A DNA stretch of 5,089 nt from Pseudomonadota bacterium (GTDB taxonomy: Bacteria > Desulfobacterota > Anaeroferrophillalia > Anaeroferrophillales > Tharpellaceae). Below are positions 1-5,089 of the stretch, piece by piece. Below the pieces are notes generated by a model, which did not search any database, was not told where the DNA came from, and saw only the letters and a list, made by a program, of their open reading frames with translations. The first letter of the stretch is position 1. Every line of letters begins with the position of its first letter. The stretch is taken from the NCBI GenBank assembly GCA_015486445.1, contig WFRT01000153.1:1-5089 (forward strand), written 5' to 3'. Both the position numbers and the translations under genes were made by a program.

Positions 1-38
1 GCATTGCGACTGTCTGAGCGCAGCGAGTTTTGCAATGC
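1..38. repeat. Long imperfect stem-loop, REP-like palindrome or upstream-gene terminator
   Basis: GCATTGC (1-7) pairs perfectly with GCAATGC (32-38). After a two-base bulge (30-31) the stem continues with G8-T29 (wobble) and ACT 9-11 with AGT 26-28. A 2x2 internal loop follows, then CTG 14-16 with CAG 21-23 around an AGCG loop. The core CTGAGCGCAGCGAGTT resembles, from memory only, dispersed palindromes in Geobacter/Desulfuromonas-type genomes where a constant core sits inside a variable outer stem. It may end the transcript of a gene left of the window, but no T-run follows on the + strand. The element may continue beyond base 1. Confidence 0.55.
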
Positions 39-167
39 GGGCGGAGCGAGCGCTGGAAAAACAGAAATCTTAACGCCTAGCGAAGAAAAGCCGCGCCCGA
101 CCCCGTATTCGGCTGAATAGTTACAAAAAATTTTCCTTGGCACAGAAAAACCAACTGGTGGGCGGGT

Positions 168-196
168 TTGACTTGGGGTAATGGGCCGGTTATATT
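168..196 (+). promoter_or_regulatory. sigma70-type promoter of gene 1
   Basis: TTGACT (168-173) matches the -35 consensus TTGACA at 5 of 6 bases. TATATT (191-196) matches the -10 consensus TATAAT at 5 of 6. The spacer is 17 bases, the optimum. The predicted transcription start is near 203, giving a 5' leader of about 40 bases before the ATG at 244. The stretch 121-150 upstream is A/T-rich but lies mostly beyond the usual UP-element position. No operator-like palindrome is obvious over this promoter. Confidence 0.7.
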
Positions 197-233
197 TCAT
201 TTAGAGTGGTCGGCTGAAAAATCAAACAACAGT

Positions 234-239
234 GGAGGT
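234..239 (+). promoter_or_regulatory. Ribosome binding site that decides the start of gene 1
   Basis: GGAGGT (234-239) lies 4 bases before ATG 244. A GTG at 232 is also in frame and would add four residues (MEVA). That GTG overlaps the Shine-Dalgarno sequence itself and has no separate ribosome binding site upstream, so ATG 244 is the better start. The spacing is a little short, but the match to the anti-Shine-Dalgarno sequence is strong. Confidence 0.65.
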
Positions 240-243
240 GGCA

Positions 244-1530
244 ATGGGTAAATGTAGATATTTCTTTATCCTGGTTGTTTCATTCATAATATTGCTAATA
301 TTGCTGCCGGGTCCCCTGTTTGCGGCTCTGGCTACATCCGACACCTGGGATGAAAATGCCATCTTCTATTATCTTCATGGTTGGCAGCCCAATACGGCCA
401 CTACCGTTGTTGAAGGCCGTTATCCGGGCGGCAATCCGGATGGTTATCTATGTTCATTCAGTGACCCCGGCAACCCGAAACCAATTTCGACGATTGGTGC
501 ATTGAACCGGGACGCACGTTATACGGGGGATTATCAAGCGGCAAACATCAGGCGGGTTGATGTTGATCTGAATCTGCTGTCCGGCAGCCTTTTGCATGTT
601 TATTTGCGGTTTCGCTATCTCGATTGCAAACATAATGGCTGGGATTTTGAGATAGCCCATCGCCTGCCCCTCGGACAATGGAAAAGTTTTCAAATTCCAT
701 TTGATCCCAACTGGTCCGATACCGAGGCGAAGGCGGCGGGATGGATCCAGGAAGCAAATTCGGCTTCCTTCAGTGAAACTATGCGACATGTTTACACGGC
801 AGAGATCAGGCTAAGTTCAGGAATAAATGTCGTCAATACCCGGTTGGGAATTGATAATTTTGCCCTCGTTTCCGGCAGCCCATCTTATGTTCCCGGCCCC
901 TACAACTATTATCTGCCCTATTTCAAGTCCGGCGGCGGGACCTGGACCGGCCTGGGGCTGGCCAATCTTGACCGCAAAGATTCATCCGCCCTGCAAGTTG
1001 AAGTTTTTGACTCCCATGGGGATTTGCAGGCAATCGAAAACAGAAGCATCACCGGCCGGGGCCAGGACGCCTTCCCCGTGGCCGCAGAACTCAACAAGAG
1101 TGGATGGGTACGGATCAATTCCTTCCGGCCGATGGCCGGACTGGCTTTCCTGGGTTCCGGAAACCAACCCGCATTGATGGCGGATATTCCATTCGTATCC
1201 GAGCTGTCAACCGCTTTGATCATTCCTCATATCGCCCAGAACGATTACTGGGATACAATAATTTACATCTGCAATCCCAACGATGAAACTGCATCCGTGG
1301 TTTTCCAGTATATCGATCGAGCCGGAACCCTCCTGGCAACCAAAGAAGAAACCCTGCCCGCGAAAACCAGTGGCGAGTTCCCCCTGGCAACGCTGTTTGC
1401 CCAGGCCGTCCCCCTGTCCGGGAGGGTGGAAATCAACTCTTCCCTCGGCATCGCGGCTTTCGCCCTGTATAACGATAGAAAGGAAGGAGGTACATATTAT
1501 GCCGGGATAAATGCCGAAAACCAGGAGTAG
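244..1530 (+). CDS. Exported protein: jelly-roll-like domain plus two tandem beta-sandwich repeats
   Basis: This encodes 428 residues counted from ATG 244. Residues 1-30 form a Sec signal peptide: MGKCR, a long hydrophobic core at about 7-21, and an ALA|T cleavage site after residue 30. The mature protein is therefore periplasmic, surface-bound or extracellular. No lipobox follows the core, and no membrane anchor or sorting signal is seen at the C-terminus. Residues 31-211 look like a jelly-roll, carbohydrate-binding-type beta-sandwich. It is rich in Trp and Tyr, contains GQWKSF (144-149), and ends in GIDNFAL (202-208), typical of the last strand of galactose-binding-like and laminin-B-like folds. 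A short linker with Tyr, Pro and Gly follows. Residues 222-307 and 325-422 are homologous repeats sharing LP/IP, W, N, a G after D, FP.A and INS at matching positions. From memory they resemble modules repeated in secreted Desulfobacterota proteins. No catalytic motif is visible, so binding or adhesion is the likely role; the ligand is unknown. Cysteines lie at 4, 70, 128 and 343; a 70-128 disulfide is possible. The gene appears to be transcribed alone. Confidence 0.85.
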   Translation: MGKCRYFFILVVSFIILLILLPGPLFAALATSDTWDENAIFYYLHGWQPNTATTVVEGRYPGGNPDGYLCSFSDPGNPKPISTIGALNRDARYTGDYQAANIRRVDVDLNLLSGSLLHVYLRFRYLDCKHNGWDFEIAHRLPLGQWKSFQIPFDPNWSDTEAKAAGWIQEANSASFSETMRHVYTAEIRLSSGINVVNTRLGIDNFALVSGSPSYVPGPYNYYLPYFKSGGGTWTGLGLANLDRKDSSALQVEVFDSHGDLQAIENRSITGRGQDAFPVAAELNKSGWVRINSFRPMAGLAFLGSGNQPALMADIPFVSELSTALIIPHIAQNDYWDTIIYICNPNDETASVVFQYIDRAGTLLATKEETLPAKTSGEFPLATLFAQAVPLSGRVEINSSLGIAAFALYNDRKEGGTYYAGINAENQE

Positions 1531-1534
1531 CCGG

Positions 1535-1589
1535 CTGTTTTTGGCAAGGGCTGGAGATGTGGGCTTCCCCGGCCGTTGCCCGGAAACAG
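1535..1589 (+). terminator. Strong 3' stem-loop behind gene 1, probable terminator or mRNA end
   Basis: CTGTTTTTGGCAA (1535-1547) and GGCTGG (1549-1554) pair with CCGGCC (1569-1574) and TTGCC-C-GGAAACAG (1576-1589). This gives 20 pairs including three G-T wobbles, with one G-G mismatch (1548/1575), one bulged C (1581) and a 14-base loop. It begins 5 bases after the stop codon, where a transcript end is expected. No T-tract follows (TTCAACCC instead), so it is not a textbook intrinsic terminator. It may stabilise the 3' end or act with Rho. The structure is read directly; the role is inferred from position. Confidence 0.5.
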
Positions 1590-1799
1590 TTCAACCCGAA
1601 TGATCTTTGCCTTCTGCCTTGCAAACTTCTGTAAAATAAACATGATACAAGACAACAAAAAGATCATATGGCACATTATCACCCAAAAAAACACTTGACC
1701 GAACAAAAAGCCAACCGATTCTCCTGCGCCCGACAAGTTACATTCTCCCCTCCCCATCGCTCAACTCACCCGGGAAAACATGCGAAGCACTTTTCAGCG
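1590..1799. other. Intergenic stretch with no recognisable gene
   Basis: About 210 bases between the hairpin behind gene 1 and the promoter region of gene 2. The part 1630-1710 is A-rich on the + strand (several A4-A7 runs). A C-rich tract follows at 1725-1775. No tRNA-like fold, supported open frame or convincing promoter was found. A minus-strand frame that crosses it is discussed among the rejected items. Confidence 0.5.
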
Positions 1800-1827
1800 C
1801 CGATTATTGATTTTACCGGATAATCGG
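1800..1827. promoter_or_regulatory. Inverted repeat over the gene 2 promoter, candidate operator
   Basis: CCGATTAT (1800-1807) and ATAATCGG (1820-1827) form a perfect 8-bp inverted repeat with a 12-base spacer. It covers the -35 hexamer and most of the spacer of the promoter at 1807-1834, roughly -41 to -14 from the predicted start. A dimeric regulator bound here would affect RNA polymerase directly. The half-site spacing is about 20 bases centre to centre, close to two helical turns, so both halves would face the same side of the DNA. The regulator is unknown, and no regulator gene lies in the window. Confidence 0.45.
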
Positions 1828-1834
1828 TTATACT
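1807..1834 (+). promoter_or_regulatory. sigma70-type promoter of gene 2
   Basis: TTGATT (1807-1812) matches the -35 consensus at 4 of 6 bases. TATACT (1829-1834) matches the -10 consensus at 5 of 6. The spacer is 16 bases. The predicted start is near 1841, inside a very A/T-rich stretch that includes the palindrome ATATTATAT (1836-1844). It is the only good promoter-like sequence I see before the long + strand gene and would give a leader of about 187 bases. It is weaker at -35 than the gene 1 promoter, which fits a promoter that needs or receives regulation. Confidence 0.55.
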
Positions 1835-1903
1835 GATATTATATAAAATCAAACACGCCTCTCCGTAAACCTGATCAAGATCCCCGCTTCCGCTTAATCA
1901 CCC

Positions 1904-1929
1904 GGGCCGGTCGGCCTGCCGAACCGCCC
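1904..1929 (+). promoter_or_regulatory. GC-rich leader hairpin 1 of gene 2
   Basis: GGGC (1904-1907) pairs with GCCC (1926-1929). GGT (1909-1911) pairs with ACC (1923-1925), and CGG (1912-1914) with CCG (1919-1921), closed by the four-base loop CCTG. C1908 and A1922 are bulged. This gives ten pairs, nine of them G-C. It lies in the predicted untranslated leader of gene 2 and is not followed by a T-run, so it is not an attenuator by itself. It matches no riboswitch class that I recognise. Confidence 0.4.
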
Positions 1930-1961
1930 TCCCCGGAGACGGCCAGCCTTAAGGTTTTACC

Positions 1962-2000
1962 GGCAACCGCCTGGCCGGCAACGGCGACCAAGCGGTTGCC
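1962..2000 (+). promoter_or_regulatory. Leader hairpin 2 of gene 2, GCAA-tetraloop stem upstream of the ribosome binding site
   Basis: GGCAACCGC (1962-1970) pairs perfectly with GCGGTTGCC (1992-2000), nine base pairs. Beyond a one-by-one C/A mismatch (1971/1991), TGG (1972-1974) pairs with CCA (1988-1990). A three-base bulge on the 3' side follows, and CCG (1975-1977) pairs with CGG (1982-1984) around a GCAA tetraloop (1978-1981), a stable GNRA cap. The stem ends 13 bases before the Shine-Dalgarno sequence and leaves it exposed. It could protect the mRNA or be a protein-binding site that sets translation of gene 2. The fold is read from sequence; the role is inferred. Confidence 0.5.
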
Positions 2001-2013
2001 AAACACTGGAGAC

Positions 2014-2020
2014 AGGAGGG
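2014..2020 (+). promoter_or_regulatory. Strong ribosome binding site of gene 2
   Basis: AGGAGGG (2014-2020) sits 7 bases before ATG 2028, near the ideal spacing. The same frame is open upstream only from 1953, after TAA at 1950-1952, and contains no ATG there. The extra codons also overlap the leader hairpin. The signal peptide begins exactly at ATG 2028, so this start is well supported. Confidence 0.85.
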
Positions 2021-2027
2021 AAACCGC

Positions 2028-5000
2028 ATGAACAGAAAGGCACGGAATCTTTTTATCCTGGGGTTGACAATCTTGCTTGGTGCCGTCGCCAGCCCCCTCT
2101 CCGCCGCCGACTGGAAATCGGCATTCGATACCGAACCGCCTCCCGCAACCAGTCAAGCCCCTACCCGCACAAGACGGCCCAGGGGCTATTCGACCGTTGT
2201 GGCCCCGGCAATGAACGCGTTCCAAGAGCGCCAGGCCGGTGGCGGCATCACCTATCTCCGGGCCGAACCGGACCACCTGCCGGCCGACGGCCGCAGCACC
2301 GCCAAAATCATTTTCAAGATCGTCACCCCGGGACGCTTTTCCCTGCGCCTGACCCCCAATGTCGGCCGCCTTATTACTCCGTCCCGGATAGTCGAGGACC
2401 GGGAACTCAGGGCCAGCTACCGGGCTCCCACAGCGGCCGAACTCGGCCCGGCACGCCAGGTGACTATCGCTATCATTCCGGAAACCGGGCCGGCGGCGAA
2501 GGTCACAATCTCGTTCGATCTCAACAGCGATGACCGGTGCAGCGATTTGAACGGCGAGTTGCGCACCCTGCTGGACTTCGGCAAACAGCTGGAAACCGTG
2601 GAAAACCGGGCTCGCCAGACCCGTATCAAGGTACGGTTTGCCCGGGTGGCGATCAGCAAAGCACGAAAAAACCTGGCCGCAACCCGCCAGCGCCTGGCGA
2701 CATGCAACCAGTATCAAGGTTATTTTTTAAGTTCGAGACATGGTCGCCAGGCCCTCGAAAATGAGAAACGGGAGGTTTCCAGGCTGCAAAAGCTGATAGC
2801 GGACATGGGGAAGGAGCAGACCGGCGAGATCGAAAAGATCAAAGGGGAATTCGATCAAAGCCTCGACCGGCTGGACGGGCTCAACGACTCCCTGACATGC
2901 CCGGACGTCAAAAAAGCCCTGAAAGATTTGCGCCGCTTCGTGGTTGAACGCCGGGACTTGATCCAACTGGACCTTTACCTGGCCGGTGGCGACCTGCATC
3001 GTTTCCGCAAACTTCTGCAGGAATACAGGGATTCAGGCAAATATGCTGAAAAGATTCCCTATTACGAAGCCCTGGACCTGATTGAAAACGGAAAGCGCTC
3101 GGGCGCCCTGTACAAGCTCAGGGACGCCGTGAAAAAATTCCCCGATTCGAAACTTCTCAAAAAAATGCTGGCCAATCTGGAAGTCGGCTACCTCAAGGCC
3201 ATTAACGCCCAGGTGCACGGCGAGGCCGCCCAGGTCCGGGCTCTGGCCTGGGAACGCTTCAAAGAGTACGGCGAAAAGGGCTGGTGGGGATATCTAAGCA
3301 GCACTCTGGACATGGGGCTCGTTACCACCACGCGCACTTTGATTGGCGATTTTGACAAACTGGAGCTCCTGCAGAGTGTCCAGCTGCATGACGCGGCAGT
3401 TACCGAGACCGGCTTGATGATACTCATCCGGCTGCGGGAAAAGGGACTGAGCCTCGAAGAAATCCGGGGTTTGAACAATCAACAGTTCATCTCCATGATC
3501 AAGGAAAAATATGGTCAGGAACTGGCACCGAAGACCGCCATGCACATGCGTTACGCTCTCACCTACGCCTACCAGAATCGTGATGTCAGACGGCTGTTCA
3601 TGAAAGACCAGCAACAATTCGATATCGATTTCGGCCGTTCCTATTACGACAAAGAAGCCTTCGCCAAAACCTGGCTGGAAAGTGCCTACGATGCTATTGA
3701 CGCCAAGAACCTGGCCCTGTTTCTGGGACCGAACGCGGTTATGGCGGGCAGTGTCGGCCGGGCCTGGTACACCCTGGGCTCCGGGATGAGCGAGGCCGAA
3801 TTGCTCTCCGCCGCCACCGTGGGTGACGTGATATCGGAGACCGTCGGAGTAAACAAGATCATTGAAATTCTCGCCCGCCACCCCTGGGGCAGGGCGGCGG
3901 CCGAATACATGTGCAAGTTCAAGGCCGAATCCGGGACCACCAAAAAACTGGTGGCCGAAGCCCTGGTGCAGAGCGGAATCATCGGCAGCGCGGCCATGGT
4001 CCCCGGGGCTCCCGGCAAGGCCGCGATGGTGGCCGCCGAAATCATGGTAACCTTCGCGGGTTTAGGAGACATCGACAAAACCGTGCGCATCCTCAGAAAA
4101 TGCGGGGTACGCGCCCAGGATGTCGGCAAGGTCGCCAGACGGATTCTCAAGCTGTCCGACGAGGCCGCCGCGGTGGCCGTCACAGCCGAGCACCGCGCGC
4201 TTCTGGACCAGGCGATCAAACAGCTCGACAGCGGGGGCCAGTTGTCACCGGAATTGAAAAAAGCTCTCAAGAAAGAAGGGGAGAAATACTTGGCCAGGCT
4301 GCGAAAACAGGGCCTCGAGCTTGCCCGGAAAACCGACAACCCGCTCGGGAAACAGGCGGTCAACCAGGGCGGCCTGCTGCTCAAGGCCGGCGAGGACGCG
4401 GTCGAGGGAAAGGCCGCTGCCGCCAAGCTTCTCAAGCAACGGGCCGATGAAGTGGGTGCAGGGATCGAGGCCTCGAGGAAAAAACTGGGCCGGCAGGCAG
4501 AAGAGCTCAAAAAGATCGAGGATGGGCTCAAGCAGCCGGGCAGCCGGGAAGTCAAAAGTTCCCTGAAACGGGATGCCATCGCTTCCCTGGACAGCAACCC
4601 CCAAAAACGCAAGCTGCCGCCCGAAGATGCCCGGGAAGAGGCAAAACGGCTCTATGCCCTTTTTTCCTCCGCGGGAAAAGACTATTCCATGCCGATGCCG
4701 GCCCATAAGATATTGCGCGAGGCTGATGAAGCGTTGCTTGAGGGTAATTATGAAAAAGCCGCCGCCAAATACCGGGAAGTCAGGCATTTATCTGAAGCCA
4801 TGGAACATTCAGGTCAAGCGGAAAACATAATCGACAACTACAGACACGCCGCCGACGATGCCGAGAAGAAAAGACTGCTGGCCAAAAAAACCGAAGCGGA
4901 GGCCAGCCGGATAATCGCTCCCGGACAAGGCGGTGACAACCCGGTGCGGGCCGCAATCTCCGACCAGGAGCAAAAGAGCCTGAATGATGCCATCTCCAGG

Positions 5001-5089
5001 GCTTACAGCGAAGCGAAGGAGAGGGCCGGACGGCGCCTCAAGGCGTTGGCGGAGGAAAACGGGCAAAGCGTTGACGACCTGCAGGATAA
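2028..5089 (+). CDS. Large secreted modular protein (Ig-like, coiled-coil, helical-repeat), 3' end beyond the window
   Basis: The frame is open for 1020 codons and continues past the last base, so the C-terminus is missing. Residues 1-27 are a Sec signal peptide (MNRKAR, hydrophobic 8-21, cleavage near LSAA|D). A Pro/Arg/Thr-rich linker follows. Residues 73-165 resemble a bacterial Ig-like Big_1/invasin domain (LPADGRSTAKI at 84-94, then alternating beta strands). Residues 175-300 are a charged coiled coil with three of only five cysteines (171, 226, 291). Residues 346-381 are TPR-like (ALDLIENGKRSGALYKLRDA). Residues 400-640 are mostly helical and unrecognised, with WERF and GWWGYL near 408-423. 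Residues 645-680 are an Ala/Gly-rich hydrophobic hairpin with the turn PGAPG (659-663). Residues 720-860 are Lys/Ala/Glu-rich helix, 896-925 another TPR-like pair (ADEALLEGNYEKAAAKY), and 925-1020 more charged helix. No enzyme motif is seen. C- or G-ending codons dominate throughout with no sign of a frameshift. It could be a surface or adhesion protein, or the carrier of a C-terminal toxin or enzyme domain; the function is unknown. Confidence 0.85.
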   Translation, partial: MNRKARNLFILGLTILLGAVASPLSAADWKSAFDTEPPPATSQAPTRTRRPRGYSTVVAPAMNAFQERQAGGGITYLRAEPDHLPADGRSTAKIIFKIVTPGRFSLRLTPNVGRLITPSRIVEDRELRASYRAPTAAELGPARQVTIAIIPETGPAAKVTISFDLNSDDRCSDLNGELRTLLDFGKQLETVENRARQTRIKVRFARVAISKARKNLAATRQRLATCNQYQGYFLSSRHGRQALENEKREVSRLQKLIADMGKEQTGEIEKIKGEFDQSLDRLDGLNDSLTCPDVKKALKDLRRFVVERRDLIQLDLYLAGGDLHRFRKLLQEYRDSGKYAEKIPYYEALDLIENGKRSGALYKLRDAVKKFPDSKLLKKMLANLEVGYLKAINAQVHGEAAQVRALAWERFKEYGEKGWWGYLSSTLDMGLVTTTRTLIGDFDKLELLQSVQLHDAAVTETGLMILIRLREKGLSLEEIRGLNNQQFISMIKEKYGQELAPKTAMHMRYALTYAYQNRDVRRLFMKDQQQFDIDFGRSYYDKEAFAKTWLESAYDAIDAKNLALFLGPNAVMAGSVGRAWYTLGSGMSEAELLSAATVGDVISETVGVNKIIEILARHPWGRAAAEYMCKFKAESGTTKKLVAEALVQSGIIGSAAMVPGAPGKAAMVAAEIMVTFAGLGDIDKTVRILRKCGVRAQDVGKVARRILKLSDEAAAVAVTAEHRALLDQAIKQLDSGGQLSPELKKALKKEGEKYLARLRKQGLELARKTDNPLGKQAVNQGGLLLKAGEDAVEGKAAAAKLLKQRADEVGAGIEASRKKLGRQAEELKKIEDGLKQPGSREVKSSLKRDAIASLDSNPQKRKLPPEDAREEAKRLYALFSSAGKDYSMPMPAHKILREADEALLEGNYEKAAAKYREVRHLSEAMEHSGQAENIIDNYRHAADDAEKKRLLAKKTEAEASRIIAPGQGGDNPVRAAISDQEQKSLNDAISRAYSEAKERAGRRLKALAEENGQSVDDLQD

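Noticed and set aside
106..119. TATTC-GGCT-GAATA hairpin before the gene 1 promoter
   Set aside because: It has only five pairs, mostly A-T, and no T-run follows on either strand. It is too weak to call a terminator.
1600..1667. ATGATCTTT (1600-1608) and AAAGATCAT (1659-1667), a 9-bp inverted repeat
   Set aside because: The arms are 50 bases apart with no further pairing. A match of this length is expected by chance about once in a few hundred bases of pairwise comparison.
1497..1757. Minus-strand frame of 86 codons with a hydrophobic stretch that could be a membrane helix
   Set aside because: No Shine-Dalgarno sequence precedes its ATG. It overlaps the end of gene 1 and crosses the hairpin behind it, and the part after the hydrophobic stretch is low-information. 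A small membrane protein is not excluded but is unsupported.
1780..1836. Short + strand frame of 18 codons before the gene 2 promoter
   Set aside because: It has only a weak GGGAA upstream and ends inside the -10 region, before the predicted transcript starts, so it cannot be a leader peptide of gene 2.
1875..2717. Minus-strand open frame of 280 codons
   Set aside because: It lies antisense to the start of gene 2 and runs through its leader. The predicted protein has erratic Gly/Arg/Cys-rich composition and no recognisable domain, while the + strand has a signal peptide and ribosome binding site. It is a by-product of GC-rich codon use.
3911..4450. Plus-strand frame of 179 codons, Arg/Gly/Gln-rich
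   Set aside because: It is an out-of-frame reading of gene 2 with low-complexity basic composition, and I see no support for it as a gene of its own.
3686..4612. Minus-strand open frame of 308 codons
   Set aside because: It is entirely antisense to gene 2. Its Ser/Ala/Arg/Pro-rich translation is typical of a reverse-frame shadow, and other overlapping minus frames (3294-3881, 4245-4787) show the same artefact.
5087..5089. TAA at the last three bases as the stop of gene 2
   Set aside because: It is in a different frame. Gene 2 codons start at multiples of three, so the last complete codon is GAT (5085-5087) and AA begins the next one. The TAA frame has a TGA a few codons earlier.

Overview
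The window reads like a Gram-negative, moderately GC-rich genome, most plausibly a Desulfobacterota-type (former Deltaproteobacteria) bacterium. The lineage is an inference. It rests on the tandem beta-sandwich repeats in the first protein, which resemble modules I associate with that group, and on a palindrome at the left edge with a core of a kind I remember from Geobacter/Desulfuromonas-like genomes. Neither could be searched here.

The layout is simple: two genes, both on the + strand, both encoding exported proteins, each with its own promoter-like sequence. Bases 1-38 form a long imperfect stem-loop, probably the 3' end or an intergenic repeat of an upstream gene. Bases 39-167 show nothing I can name apart from a small 5-bp hairpin at 106-119. 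A very good sigma70-type promoter (168-196) precedes gene 1 (244-1530), a Sec-exported protein of 428 residues. It has an N-terminal jelly-roll-like domain followed by two homologous C-terminal repeats. A strong hairpin (1535-1589) starts 5 bases after its stop codon.

The gap between the genes (1531-2027, about 500 bases) has a featureless, A-rich first half. Its second half is regulatory: an 8-bp inverted repeat (1800-1827) overlies a promoter (TTGATT, 16 bases, TATACT). A leader of about 190 bases follows with two GC-rich hairpins (1904-1929 and 1962-2000, the second capped by a GCAA tetraloop) and a strong Shine-Dalgarno sequence.

Gene 2 starts at ATG 2028 and stays open to the last base, at least 1020 codons, with no stop in the window. 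It is easy to miss because it has no stop, and many shadow frames on both strands lie inside it. It encodes a large secreted modular protein: signal peptide, invasin-type (Big_1-like) Ig domain, coiled coil, TPR-like and other helical segments, an Ala/Gly-rich hydrophobic hairpin, then a long charged helical region with another TPR-like unit. Its C-terminus, where a catalytic or toxin domain might lie, is outside the window, so its function is open.

The genes share two short blocks around their promoters (CGGTTATA and AAAATCAAACA), which may hint at common control. No RNA genes, CRISPR arrays, transposases or attachment sites were found.
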